NCBI GenBank assembly: GCA_951799425.1
Contig: OX637393.1
Location: 10,288,744 to 10,352,743 of the forward strand
Length of the DNA stretch: 64,000 bases
Direction of reading: 5' to 3'
Origin: Ilex aquifolium
Taxonomy: Eukaryota > Streptophyta > Magnoliopsida > Aquifoliales > Aquifoliaceae
Positions 1-10,757 of this stretch are shown here, piece after piece. Numbering within the stretch: the stretch's first letter is position 1; each line of letters starts with the position of its first letter. Made by a program: the position numbers and the translations under genes. The notes below the pieces were generated by a model. The model ran no database searches and was not told the DNA's origin. It saw only the letters and a list, made by a program, of their open reading frames with translations.

Positions 1-497
1 TGTTCCAACTCATTGACATGGTTTGTTATGTTTATTTGCATGTACACAAACCATGCCATTAGTTGTTGGACCTCTTCCTTGGTCATCTCTTCAATGGATG
101 CTTCCCACCAACCTTTCTTTCCATTGCCTTCACTGATCTGGTCCAATGTTCTTCTTCGTTCCTTTACAATATTTGAATGGTCATTCAACTCATGAAGTTT
201 TTGATTGGGTTCATAAGATTTGGGGCGACGAAAATCCGCGATGGCGAGAACGTTGTCATTCTCTTCATTTTGGAATCTCTTAGTGAATGACTCAATACTA
301 GGATGAATAAATGAAAAAGGTTTACCTGCAGGAGAAAAAATAATTATAGCAATGTCAATATCACACAAAATACACATCTCAGCCGCTTTTTTGAAAATCC
401 CTGACCGACGCTTTGAAAATGTAGCATAAAGATCTTTTTGACTCTTTATTTTTTTCATGTCAACTCTTTGACGACCTTTGGTCTGCTTGTTCTCCAT
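1..497 (-). CDS. Type I (M-type, AGL62/AGL61-like) MADS-box transcription factor, partial
   Basis: The minus strand reads open from an ATG at 497 to the left window edge, 165 codons without a stop, so the C-terminus is missing. Residues about 7-66 form a MADS DNA-binding and dimerisation domain: KGRQRVDMKKI, then FSKRRSGIFKKAAEMC, then IAIIIFSPAGKPFSF. The KKI start, the SFxHPS tail after the domain and the absence of an intron through the reading fit the type I M-alpha group (AGL62/AGL61/AGL29 type) rather than MIKC genes. Members of that group are nuclear regulators often active in female gametophyte and endosperm. The downstream part holds a charged stretch and GKKGWWEASIEEMTKEEVQQL, typical of the group's variable C-terminal half. 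Expression and exact orthology cannot be read here. Confidence 0.88.
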   Translation of the reverse strand, partial: MENKQTKGRQRVDMKKIKSQKDLYATFSKRRSGIFKKAAEMCILCDIDIAIIIFSPAGKPFSFIHPSIESFTKRFQNEENDNVLAIADFRRPKSYEPNQKLHELNDHSNIVKERRRTLDQISEGNGKKGWWEASIEEMTKEEVQQLMAWFVYMQINITNHVNELE

Positions 498-593
498 AAC
501 CAAAGTTTTGTATGAAAATTTAAAAAAGAGGTGATGATTTTTCTTACAAATATTTTTAGCACAAAGAGGTGATGCTTTGCTTGTTTTAGTTGG

Positions 594-601
594 TATATAT
601 A
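594..601 (-). promoter_or_regulatory. TATA box for the MADS-box gene
   Basis: A CC-TATATATA-CC motif lies on the minus strand 97 bp upstream of the MADS ATG at 497. This is a normal plant distance if the 5' leader is about 60-70 bases. No other TATA motif of this quality lies closer. Confidence 0.5.
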
Positions 602-606
602 GGCTA

Positions 607-1943
607 AAAAACATATAGAATTGTAGGAATCTCCACAATGGAATTACCTTCTTGGGAGGTATCCTTCCATGTATGTATTTGCTTCCAAATATAATTTAAA
701 ATAAAAAACATTTATGTTAGGTATGTATTGTTTGGTAATATTTAAAGTAATTTAACTTAATTGGAATAATAATTTTGTCAAAAAAAGTAAACACATGTCA
801 CACAAGAGGATTATAAACATAATTCAGATATATGTGTATGTGTAACTCCGTACATGTGATTAAATTTGTAGAAAAGGAACAAATCTGGACAAGAAAAATA
901 AAAAATAAACAAGAAATGTTACTTGATAAAATAGTTACAAACTTAAATAAAATAAATGTATTTAAAAAACATTATCATATAGTACCTTTAATCTCTAGGT
1001 TAGTCTTTTGACTTTCCAGTCATACTTGTTTAGCTCTAATCCATTTTCTACGATTAAAAATGTTAGTTTAATTAATTCATTATAGTGTATAATAGTATAT
1101 ATCACTATTGTAATTGTTAATATCAATTTCATTCTACTCACCTAAAGTCTATCAAAATTTCATAATTTTTATTAAAAAAAAATTCCCGGAAAGTTATTGC
1201 AACGTTTTTTAATCCTTGGATAAAAGTGCAAGTTTTTTTTTCTTTTTTCAAATTATAGTTTCACCATAATAGCTCACTTTAAGGTGTCTGTAGTATGATA
1301 TATTGTCTCATAGTTACATATGGTTTAAAGTTTGGTAAGTGTTTGCATTGTTAAGAACTTATATGGTGTAATTAATCATTAATTTGACTAGTCAAATTAA
1401 AATATGTGTCCCCTTTATCATTTTGGGATGCCCATAAATAATTGCCAAGTTTAAATAGATTTCCAAACTTGTACTTTCCAATTGATTGTGAAAAGATTTG
1501 AATAAGTTCTTGTCGACTTGAATATTTATATTTTAAAGGATATTAATGGAATAATACATCTTTTCATTTGTTGTAACACATTGATTACAAGTGCTGCTAT
1601 TTTGACCAAAATTAATTCAATAATTTTCTTGACCAAATCAATTGTTACGATGGCATTCTTATGAAAGATAAGTTTCCTTTTAATTCAATGGTAGTGGTGA
1701 ATTTGGCCAATAATTTTCATGAGTTAGTTTAGTACAAGTAGCATTAATGATTCATTTTGTGTCTCCTTAAAAAGTTGGACTCCCAAGAATGTCTATAATT
1801 TTGAAGAAAAAGGAGAAAAATCATATTATGACAATTAACTATTCTCAGGCTTCTACAAAGTACCTATTTGCCAAATATTTGTTGTCATTACACATCATTG
1901 ATTGCCTATATCTATAAGCTTGAGAAAGATTAAGAAAGCTTAG
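607..1943. other. AT-rich spacer, no gene seen
   Basis: This is AT-rich sequence with short homopolymers and no reading frame of note on either strand. It is presumably the upstream region of the MADS-box gene on the minus strand. I see no recognisable transposon end in it. Confidence 0.5.
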
Positions 1944-2102
1944 TAAAATTTAGCGTAAAAATTATAGTTAGTCTCTGAACTTTGTCTTTGGCACAATTGA
2001 AAGTCTCTGAACTTTGTCTTTGGCACAATTGAAAGTTAAGGACCAAATTGAATCAGAAAGCAAATTTCAAGGGTCAACTATGATTTTTACTCTAAAATTT
2101 AA
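1944..2102. mobile_element. Short MITE-like element with ~30-bp terminal inverted repeats
   Basis: The left end (aaatttagcgtaaaaattat) is mirrored by the reverse complement of the right end (aaattttagagtaaaaatca), giving imperfect inverted repeats of about 30 bp around a 159-bp unit. Inside, a 32-bp stretch beginning agtctctgaactttg is directly duplicated (about 1970-2001 and 2002-2033). No coding capacity. The target duplication is unclear. Confidence 0.5.
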
Positions 2103-2589
2103 TGTTTGTAATATTTTTCATTTCAACAATTAATTGTGGGTGGGAATTGCCAAAGCTTCCCAAATGAGACTCTAGACACCCCTCTTTAGAGTCTACAAAT
2201 AGCCCATGTACTAAACCCAGTAATTCGTAGCCCAACTGATCATTAACTGGGCCACCACATGGAGACCCATGGATATTTGTAGAGTCTACCAATAGGGGTC
2301 CAACAAACGGCCAGTAGCCTATGTACTAAACCCAGTAATTCGTAGCCTAATAGGCCTACCGTTATAGCCATAGGTTAGTCCAGTAGGTCAGATGAACTGG
2401 CTCGATTAATGTCATGAAGACAATACATTGGATAAAAGGTTTTTTTGAGTGTGGGTACAATTTTTTAGACTTATTTGAGGAAAAGTGTATGGATAAGTTA
2501 TTTACTCTATTAAGTTCAAATTTTAATAAAACATATTAGGTTTAGGTACAAAATTCAAATGAAATCAAAACTGTTTTTTTCCTAAATAC
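2103..2589. other. Spacer with a 27-bp direct repeat
   Basis: A 27-bp sequence beginning atgtactaaacccag occurs at 2206-2232 and again at 2321-2347, in the same orientation. The rest is AT-rich. Sequence from about 2440 on is weakly mirrored near 6240-6360 and may be the outer part of the foldback repeat. No gene seen. Confidence 0.4.
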
Positions 2590-2926
2590 CCTCCCTTAAA
2601 TTATACATTCTTGATTGGTAGTTATATATCTAATCAAATATGTAAAGATTTCATTAGATTCTCTCACTATCTCTCCCCAATTTTCTCATCATCTCTCTCT
2701 TTTTCCCCATTATTTTCTCCATCTCTCCCCTATTTTCTCTCTCTCTCTCTCTCTCTCTCTCCTCCCTATTTATATAAACATTACAACAATACAATTACAC
2801 TAATCAGTTACACCAATCAGTTACAATTGTCTTATAATACACCAAACAGTTACTCATGCATTCTAATAAACCAAACAGTTACACCAAACAATTACACAAA
2901 TTTATAACACCAACCCAATTTGTCAT
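2590..2926. repeat. Left arm of a foldback (inverted-repeat) element
   Basis: This pyrimidine-rich arm contains (TC)n at about 2735-2762. It is followed by several 'accaaacagttac' and 'aatcagttacac' repeats. Its reverse complement recurs at about 5870-6130, with matching GA-rich sequence and matching 'gtaactgtttagt' repeats. The two arms probably formed one hairpin-prone non-autonomous element before the 2927-5675 insertion split it. Open frames here are only by-products of the (TC)n tract. Confidence 0.55.
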
Positions 2927-5675
2927 TGTAACACCCCAAATACCCCCTGGACGACATTACATTCTAAAACCATTTATACCATGAGAGAAACTAATAAAAA
3001 TTCATAAATAACCGGGGGTCCTTAATTTAACGAAATTCGGGCAGAGTTTCCTTTTTTCGGGGAGCTTTACCCAAAACACAACCTGTGCAATTATGCTACA
3101 TTGACCACACCGGGTCCATTGATTCATAAAAATACTTACAAAATTATCCAAAAGAATATGCCAAACAATGGCTTCTACATCCCAAAAGAATTAAATTACA
3201 CTTGGCAGCGGAAACATAAAAATAATGTTAGACTTTACATTGCCTCAAAAGGAACTTCCTAGTTTATCACAAAAGAAAATAGAACACTAAGCGTCTCCCT
3301 CGGGATCTACGTTCCCTTCTATGGGAGCTTCCCAATGTCCCGGCTCGTCAGTTCCGAGCTCCTCCTCTAGACAAAGACCTGAAATATGTTGTTTGTAGGG
3401 GGTGAGCACTAAGCTCTGTAGCAACATTCCTCCCAAACTCGAACAAGGTTTATAAAAACATATAAAAAGGTCGGTCTCATTTCACAAATAGCATATATAA
3501 TCTTTGAAGTAAAACAAGGACATTTTACAATGGATCTCAAGTTTAAGTAGCAATAGTACTAGAAATGAACAATAACAACCAATTCTAATAAACATCCATT
3601 TTCAAAATATAAACCATTTCCCACACATGATATAATATTGTCCTCCATGGCATGAGCATCCTTCCAAAGAACCTCTCACCCTCAAAGTTTGGTTTATTGA
3701 GCATCCTTACAAGGAACAAAAGCATATAAAACGGTCGGTCTCATTTTTAACATAACATAGATACATAATTTGAATTAAAGCAGTGATATTTAAAAAGGAT
3801 CTCCAGTTTATGTAAAAATATTACTTATATGAATAAACGAGCACCACATACAAATAATAACCATTAATTGCCATAACCAATTCTCAACAATTCTTTCGGT
3901 AGGTGGCATACTTTGTGGTAACCTCCACCCCCCTTTAGGTCATCTTTGATTCTCAAGTATCCTTACCGGGAACCTCTTGAGAATGGATGAGCATCCTTAC
4001 ATGGAACCTCTCACCAATTACTACATTGTTTCCCAAGCATCCTTACCGGGAACCTCTTGGGAAGGGGTGAGTATCCTTACATGGAACCTCTCACCAATCA
4101 CTACATTGTTTCCCAAGCATCCTTACCGGGAACCTCTTGGGAAGGGGTGAGCATCCTTACAAGGAACCTCTCACTTATGTTCCTCCAAACAACCATACAA
4201 GAAATACGATATCCACAATTTCCTCAATTAACAAACAATTCCATAAACCCCCAATTTTCTCAAGTAGTTGTACAAAGAGCAATATAAGAAAATGTACAAG
4301 AGATCATCATAAATACCATTTTGTTGTTCAATATGAAACACTAAAGTTTAGAAATCAAGAACATGAGAGAAATCAAAAGAAAAACCCATTTATCTTGAAA
4401 CCTAGGGTTTGAAGATGAGAACAAAGGATTTAATGGTTATTCCACCATAGATTTGTTTAAAACATGATAATCTTTGCAAGAATGTCAAGAATCAAGTATT
4501 TCATACCATATATATATAAGAATGAGAGTGAAAACATACATATATCTATGCCCTAACCTCAATGGACAAGAATGGAAGAAAACTCCTACCTTGAAATCAA
4601 GAATTCCAAACCAAAGCCCAAGCTTTAGAGACTCTCTTTCTCCCTTTTCTTCTTCCCTTTATCTTCTCCTAGGGCTCTAAGAGGTTTGTGGTGAGAGTGG
4701 AATGGAAGAATGGGACAAATGGGGCTTAAAATGGTGTTTTAAAACACAAAAATCCCGATTTTTTTTACTGTTTCGGCAAACACTTTTTCTGCTCCAGACC
4801 AATCTTCGTAGAATGGGCATAACTCTCTCATCCGAGCTCCTATTGAGATGATTCAAGATGCTATAGAATGCTAAGAAAGAGCTCTACAACTTTCATGTTT
4901 TGAGTTTTAAGAGATATTGACTGCATCAAGGTCGAAATCGCGCTTGAAGTTGCAGCCAGTGCACTGTTCATTTTTTGAAGGGTCCAACTACAGACTTTTC
5001 CATACACCTTTTTTTTCTTCTAACAATGAAAATAAGTCGGGTAAAATTATATTTTTATTATTTTTACAATCAGAAATTACAAATAAATCAAAACAAAATT
5101 TATTTTACGGAAAATTATTTTTCGGTCTCATTTCCTTATCTGCCCTTTAACTGTGGTATCACTATCGCAAGAACCTCATTTTCGGTGAATGCAGCAAAAG
5201 GATAGAGACATGACACACTATTCCACAAAACATGATCTCTCCCTTCCAAACCCTCCATAAAAGAACTTTTTGTAAATGTGAAGAAGCTATCAGACTCAGT
5301 AGTGACAGTATTTCACTTGAACCGAGTCTAATAATTGAGATGGTTGATGAGAGCCAAGGCATTACTAGTCAGTCTAGCCACACTCATCATTTTTTCCATT
5401 TCCAATCCATTCCTAAACCAACCAAATCCATCACAAACATCTCCAACACATATTTCTACACCAAACATATTTAATACAAGGTCTAGGACCTAAAATTTCC
5501 TATTTTCAATTATTAAAAAACCAAATTTCAACTATTATTTCCACTAACATTTTAAATCTTTACTTTTTCCAATCTACCAAATTTAAACACACTTCACTAC
5601 ACATATCCACATTTTTACATCAATTATTTACTATATATCTATATACATATCTAAAATAAAATGCGGGGTGTTACA
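2927..5675. mobile_element. 2.75-kb TG...CA insertion with 5-bp target duplication (solo LTR or non-autonomous LTR element)
   Basis: The insertion starts TGTAACACCCC and ends GGGGTGTTACA, an 11-bp perfect inverted terminus. It is flanked by GTCAT at 2922-2926 and GTCAT at 5676-5680, so the boundaries are firm. TG...CA ends with a 5-bp duplication are the signature of LTR retrotransposon integration. No gag-pol, primer site or pair of LTRs is visible inside, so the simplest reading is one long solo LTR or a coding-less derivative. Some Ty3/gypsy families have LTRs with this TGTAACACCC type of start, but I cannot name the family. Confidence 0.7.
3988..4165. repeat. 80-bp tandem repeat inside the TG...CA insertion
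   Basis: A unit with 'gagcatccttacatgg', 'aacctctcaccaat' and 'caagcatccttaccggg' repeats with an 80-bp period from about 3988, for two full copies and part of a third. Weaker related copies begin near 3645. Small open frames over this stretch follow the repeat and are not convincing genes. Confidence 0.7.
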
Positions 5676-5680
5676 GTCAT

Positions 5681-6170
5681 TCAGTTGTTTACATAAACTA
5701 AATAGTTGTACTATTTAATATCGCGAAATCGTTACACCAATCGTATATATCAAATTTAGTATAATGGTAAAGTCTTTTGTGTAATGATAAACCCAATTTG
5801 GTGTATATAATTGGTGTAATCATGTCGTGATACTAAATGATGTAAGTCTTTGATTTACGTAAATAACAAAATGATAAATTGGGTTGGTATTGTAATTTCG
5901 TATAATTGTTTAGTATAACTGTTTGGTTTAATAGAACACATGCGTAACTGTTTAGTGTATTATAGAGTAATTGTAACTAATTGGTACAACTGATTAGTGT
6001 AATTGTGTTATGCAACGTTGATATAAGGAGAGAGAAAAATGGAGAGAATAAAAAAATAAGGGGAGAGAGAGTGAGAGAGAGAAAAAAATAGGGGGAGAGA
6101 GATGAAAAAATTAAATCAAATCTTTACATATTTAAAAAAAATTATCAATATGAGATAAAGAGAGAGAGAA
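5681..6170. repeat. Right arm of the split foldback element
   Basis: The reverse complement of 2620-2926 is found here, with 'aaattgggttggtat', then repeated 'gtaactgtttagt', then GA-rich sequence with many gagaga runs. The span 5681-5870 is the former central loop. The weakly similar 'aaataagtttaaatt' region up to about 6360 may be the outer part. Confidence 0.5.
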
Positions 6171-6360
6171 AAATAGATAGAGAGAAAATATGGAAGATAG
6201 TGAAAGAGTAATAGAGAGAGAGTAATGGAGTAATAAATACCCTTTTAGTCTTTTTTAAAAAAAATGCACTTGGACCCAAATAAGTTTCCTTAATATAATT
6301 TAGCTCAAATAAGTTTAAATTTTTATACCGACTTTCAAATTACCCATGGATAAAACTCAA

Positions 6361-6654
6361 AGCCTGGCAAACTGGCCTAGTAAAATGGAAAACAATGAAT
6401 TATAGGTCAAATTTGAAAGTAATCAACACAATTTGATAACGTTTTTCTGAAGTTTTTTTTTTTTTTTTGGGCAAAAATGTAAAAAGTAGTTTTTCTATTT
6501 ATATCAAAAAAAAAAAAAAATTAACTTTTAAAAAACAAAATAAAAAAAATATTTTTTTTTTAAAAAGCAAAAAAAAATTAAATTTTTTTAAGTAAATAAC
6601 AAATTTTACACAATACACACAATTTCTTTTAAGCAAATAACAAATTTTACACAA
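6361..6654. other. AT-rich, homopolymer-rich spacer
   Basis: Long A and T runs (6450-6600) and the beginning of CA-rich sequence. No gene or element end identified. Confidence 0.4.
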
Positions 6655-6819
6655 CACACACACACACTCTAATTTATCAAAACACAAATACACACAATAA
6701 TACACCAAATAAATCATGTACACACACTCACACTAGTACACCAAAAAATATACACTAATAAACCATAACACATACACTAATATACCAAACACACACACAC
6801 AAATACTTCAAAAAATATA
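6655..6819. repeat. CA-rich minisatellite, block 1
   Basis: Degenerate tandem repeats of the type cacactaatacaccaaaa mixed with (AC)n. The same array resumes at 8160-8360, 8881-9088, 21276-21454 and 24131-24218, each time across the boundary of an insertion. These blocks are therefore fragments of one original array. Confidence 0.75.
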
Positions 6820-8159
6820 GGATTAATTACAAAATACCCCCTCCAAGTTTTTGTCATGTTTCAATCAACTACTCGTGGTTTTAATTTCAATAATTTTCCC
6901 CTTCAAGTTTTGAAGTTACTAAATCAACTCATTTCCGTTATCTTTGATAGTCTAAATTGACAAAAGTCATCATTAACACAATTAAAAGATATATATACCC
7001 TTCAATGTAAAAAAATGAAACAACCCAACCCTCTGCAAGCAAAACCCATCAAACAAGCAAAATCTTATGAAAGTCGACGAGCTCCTCCAGTGAAAACCAA
7101 CACCCTCCTCCTCTAGTGAAACCTGCCCCACTCCCAAGCAACTAAAATCCCTCATCTTCTCTGATTAAAAACTAAACTTTCCCTCAACTGGTAAATACCC
7201 AACCCCCCTCCCCTCTCTGGTGAAACCCAAACCCACACGTACCTAGTGAAAACCAAAATCGAAACCCACCTCCACTCCCTACAGTAGCCCCCAAACAGCC
7301 CAACCACAATATAAATATATCCCCTACAAGGAAAAACCCATATGAAGGGAGAGAGAGAGAGAGAGAGAGAGAGGCAGAGAGAATTTGTCCAACCCCCCAT
7401 CCCAACAAGTGGCCACAAAACCCCTTCTCTGATGAAACCCCAGCAACTGATCCTTCCTCATCTATCAAAACTTATCCCTACCCTTGAAAATTAAACTCCC
7501 TTCATCCACCAGCGAAACTCACCCACTCCCCCCAATAACAAACCCCAAATGAAAAACCCTCTCCCTTGTGAAATTATTCTAGATGTAGTAGTTGTGTCGT
7601 GGTTCAGTGGTCGGAGAAGAAAATAAGGGGAAATAGGGAGAAGTTCCAAGTGGTGGTAATCGACGGAGACTGGTTTTGTTTGTTCACAAGATGGATTTTG
7701 TTCAATTATTGGAGGTGGAATAGGGTTTAAGGGGACGACCTATGCTGGGTATCAAGGTGGGGGGCTGCCGCAGGTAGTTTGAGGGGTTCAAGGTACTATC
7801 TGTATTGTGTATGGGGTGGTGAGGGTCCGTTAGTGTTGGGGAAGAAGGTAGGAAAAGTGTCGGAGTTTGAGAATAGGGTGGGAGACCGCGGGAGTTGGGG
7901 TTGGGTTTGGTTTGTTGGGGCTAATGTTTGATGTGGGCTAGTTTGGTTTTTCTAATGTCTTGGACTGTTGGGTATGAAGAGGAGAGGGAGAATAACATTA
8001 AAGGTCTGGGGTATTCTAGAAATTTTATATTTTTAATCAACTTTCTATGTCAATTTAGTAACTTCAAAACTTCAAGGGGGCTAATGGTCAAAATTGTAAC
8101 AACGAGGAGCTGATTGAAACATGACCCAAAACTTGGAGGCGAAAAATTGTAATTAACCC
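6820..8159. mobile_element. Non-autonomous Mutator-like element (MULE)
   Basis: The first ~110 bp (ggattaattacaaaatac, on through a 'gtttcaatcaactactcg' stretch and 'cttcaagttttgaagttac') match the reverse complement of the last ~110 bp (gggttaattacaatttttcg, 'gtttcaatcagctcctcg', 'cttgaagttttgaagttac'). Flanks are AAAAATATA (6811-6819) and AAAAATGTA (8160-8168), a 9-bp target duplication with one mismatch. Long inverted repeats with a 9-bp duplication are diagnostic of Mutator-type elements. The interior has no transposase. It carries a (GA)n tract near 7347-7372 and sequence of unknown origin, possibly captured. Confidence 0.75.
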
Positions 8160-8360
8160 AAAAATGTACACTAATACACAAGAACACATACACTAATATA
8201 CCAAGCACACACACACACACACACACTAATACACCAAAACATGCACGATCACACGTACACTAATATACCAAAAAGTACACTCACTAAAATACTAAAAAAC
8301 ACACACATATTAATACACATAAAAGACACACACAGATACACTAATGTACCAAAAAAATAC
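8160..8360. repeat. CA-rich minisatellite, block 2
   Basis: Continuation of the cacactaatacaccaaaa-type array between the MULE and the TRIM element. AATAC at 8356-8360 is the TRIM target duplication. Confidence 0.75.
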
Positions 8361-8880
8361 TGTAACACCCCTCCCTCAAATGGCAAGATATTGTCCGCTT
8401 TGGGCCTACTGGCCCTCACGGCTTTGTTCCTCCCAGTACCCCTGGGAAAATGCGTCTTGCCAAGTAAGGCCAGAGGCTTACATATAAAGCCCAGCAACTC
8501 CCCCTCCCTAGACGATGTGGGACACTAGGACTGCGCATCCTTAACAGGAACCTCACAATCCACTCCCTTAGGGCTGCACGTCCCCGTGCAGCACAGGCAT
8601 ACTTACTAGTAACCTCCTGCCCACACGCGAGCACGGCAGGGGCCCACCCTCGGACCAGGCGAGGGTCGGCTCTAATACCATTCTGTAACACCCCTCCCTC
8701 ACATGGCAAGATATTGTCCGCTTTGGGCCCACTGGCCCTCACGGCTTTGTTCCTCCCAATACCCCTGGGAAAACGCGTCTTGCCAAGTAAGGCCAGAGGC
8801 TTACATATAAAGCCCAAGAACTCCCCCTCCCTAGCCGATGTGGGACACCAGGACTGCGCATCCTTAACAGGAACCTCACA
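8361..8880 (-). mobile_element. Complete TRIM (miniature LTR retrotransposon)
   Basis: Two direct repeats of 197 bp each (8361-8557 and 8684-8880) enclose a 126-bp interior. The flanks are AATAC at 8356-8360 and AATAC at 8881-8885. On the minus strand the interior begins TGGTATTAGAGCC beside the LTR, a one-base variant of the initiator-tRNA-Met primer site. It ends with a purine-rich AAGGGAGTGG tract beside the other LTR, so the element points to the minus strand. Each LTR starts TGTGAGG and ends GGTGTTACA in that orientation. I count about seven differences between the two LTRs. There is no coding capacity, as expected of a TRIM mobilised in trans. Confidence 0.9.
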
Positions 8881-9088
8881 AATACACACGCACTAATACC
8901 CAAAACACATGCACATATACATTAATAAACAAAAACACCTAAACATACACACACATAGACACATACACTAATGCACAAAAAACATACACTAATACACCAA
9001 AAAAAATGCACACACTAATACACCAAAACACATGCACACAAGAATACATTAAAATATACACACACACATTGTAATATACCAAAATAGA
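8881..9088. repeat. CA-rich minisatellite, block 3
   Basis: Continuation of the array between the TRIM and the Athila-type element. It ends with ATAGA (9084-9088), one copy of the Athila target duplication. Confidence 0.75.
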
Positions 9089-10599
9089 TGATTAACCCTA
9101 ATTAATGCAAAATGTAATTAAGTTAATAGGTCAATTGTGTAATTAAATAAAGTTAAACTAGTCAAAATAAATCTAATTAGGGTTAATGTGTGAATTAAGG
9201 ATAATGCATTGAATGTTGTTCTTTTCAGGGTTTTATGCGTCAAAACTACAAACTACCGGGGAGCCAATTGTGACAAAGCTACAAACTTTAGGATGACAAT
9301 TATTAAAGCTCAAAAACAAAGGGAGATTAAAGTAATCCAAATGTCATCTTTGGGGATTATGAATGTCATCTTTTGGAAGCTTGTGAATGACAACTTTTGG
9401 AAGCTTGTGAATGGCATCTTTGGGGCTTGTGAATGTCATCCCTTGGAGTTTGTAAAGGGCATATTTTGGTTGCCTATAAATACCACCCATTTGTGGCTTG
9501 TAAAGATCATCAAATTTTTGCTAGAGCTCTTGGTTCTAGAAAACCCTCCAAGTTGTTATTTCTTTGTATGCTTATTAGATCTCTCTTGGTTGTGGAATAC
9601 CCTCCAAGTTGTTATTACTTTCTTTGTATTATTGCTTTCTTTTATGGTATTATCATCTCTTGGTTGTGGAATACCCGCCAAGTAATTATTGCTTTCTTTT
9701 AATTTAAGTATTGTTTTCTTTTACTTCCATTGTTGGAGCTTCCTTCTTCCCTTAGAGGAGTGAAACTCTTCCACTTTTCTAGAGCTTTACCAAAGCCGTG
9801 AAGGGTGGAACGTGATTCACTTATTCTTTGTCGAAGATCGGCTCTTTTTGTAATATGTCAAAGTTATATTGATGCATTTCTTTTACACTTAGCTCTAATC
9901 TTTATTTCTTCATAATGTCTTTCCATTACATTGTTAGTTTTAACTTAAGCATGAGTAGCTAAGCCTTTAAGTTGACTAATCCATGGGAGACCTCCTCTTG
10001 GGTATGCCATTTCAACTCATTGTCCTTTCTCCTCTCAGAGTACGATGGTTCGGTTTGACTGGGTAGAGGATGGACGAGATTGTGAGTCTTTGATATCCCG
10101 TAGACTTGTCACGGGTTATACTTGGATCCTCACTTTCATCTCGTCCCTAGCTTCCCATGAATCAATTGTACATCTATGCTCTATTGGAGGAAGGATTCAA
10201 GTTGACTTGGTAATCCCATTGGAGTGAACCCTTTGGATTAGCCAACATTTTTTCCATTCCAATTTCGTTAAGACAAAATCACAAACCCAACTTCAAAATC
10301 AAAAGATTTTCCACTTTCTTTTTCACCAAAATCACTTTCAAAACGATTCACATCCTTCCCCGAGGAGACGACCTTGGAATACTTTTCCAAGTAAAACACG
10401 ACACTCAAAAGACTCCTTGTGCTTGGGGAGCACTTTTGTTCACACACACACATTTTGTACATTTCATATTCCACCATTCCCTTGCCCTTTCTTTTGACAT
10501 CATCCCAAGGGAGAGTGACACTTCCCTTCATCCATACACTATACATTGTTAAGGGATGGTTTTTAGAGGATAGGAAACAGTAAGGTTTTTCATCAAGCA
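9089..10599 (+). repeat. 5' LTR of the Athila element
   Basis: This 1511-bp repeat is matched by 19693-21275. The 72-bp length difference equals three units of the 24-bp minisatellite near 9370-9420. Open frames inside (for example 9209-9685 and 10268-10627) recur in the other LTR but show no protein features, and I treat them as non-coding. Confidence 0.92.
9475..9482 (+). promoter_or_regulatory. LTR TATA box
   Basis: TATAAATA lies in the context tgcctataaatacc within the 5' LTR. It is repeated in the 3' LTR at 20150-20157. It is the best candidate promoter for the genomic transcript. Confidence 0.5.
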
Positions 10600-10602
10600 T
10601 TT

Positions 10603-10622
10603 TTGACGCCGTTGCCAGGGAA
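10603..10622 (+). other. Primer-binding site (tRNA-Asp type)
   Basis: Just after the 5' LTR the sequence GACGCCGTTGCCAGGGAA resembles the GGCGCCGTTGCC...GGGGA primer site used by Athila elements, with one or two mismatches. Confidence 0.7.
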
Positions 10623-10757
10623 GGCAAGCGTTAAACCTAGAAGGTGATTTTCGGACAACGGAGGTAAGTCCCGTGATGTTCATCATGGGCTGAGGTACGT
10701 TGATCCTTGTATATACTTTTGTTTGTTTACATTTTCATTTACAGATAGTTTTGTTGC

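Noticed and set aside
2611-2907. Serine/leucine-rich open frames in the first kilobases
   Set aside because: They are translations of the (TC)n tract and of 'accaaacagttac' repeats inside a foldback arm. There is no domain, and the reverse strand carries the matching arm.
4057-4680. Overlapping short frames within the TG...CA insertion
   Set aside because: They follow the 80-bp tandem repeat and lack any recognisable protein feature.
9209-10627. Open frames of 60-158 codons in the Athila LTR, repeated near 20034-21327
   Set aside because: Their conservation is only LTR duplication. They cross the TATA region, show frequent frame differences between the two LTRs and have no domain.
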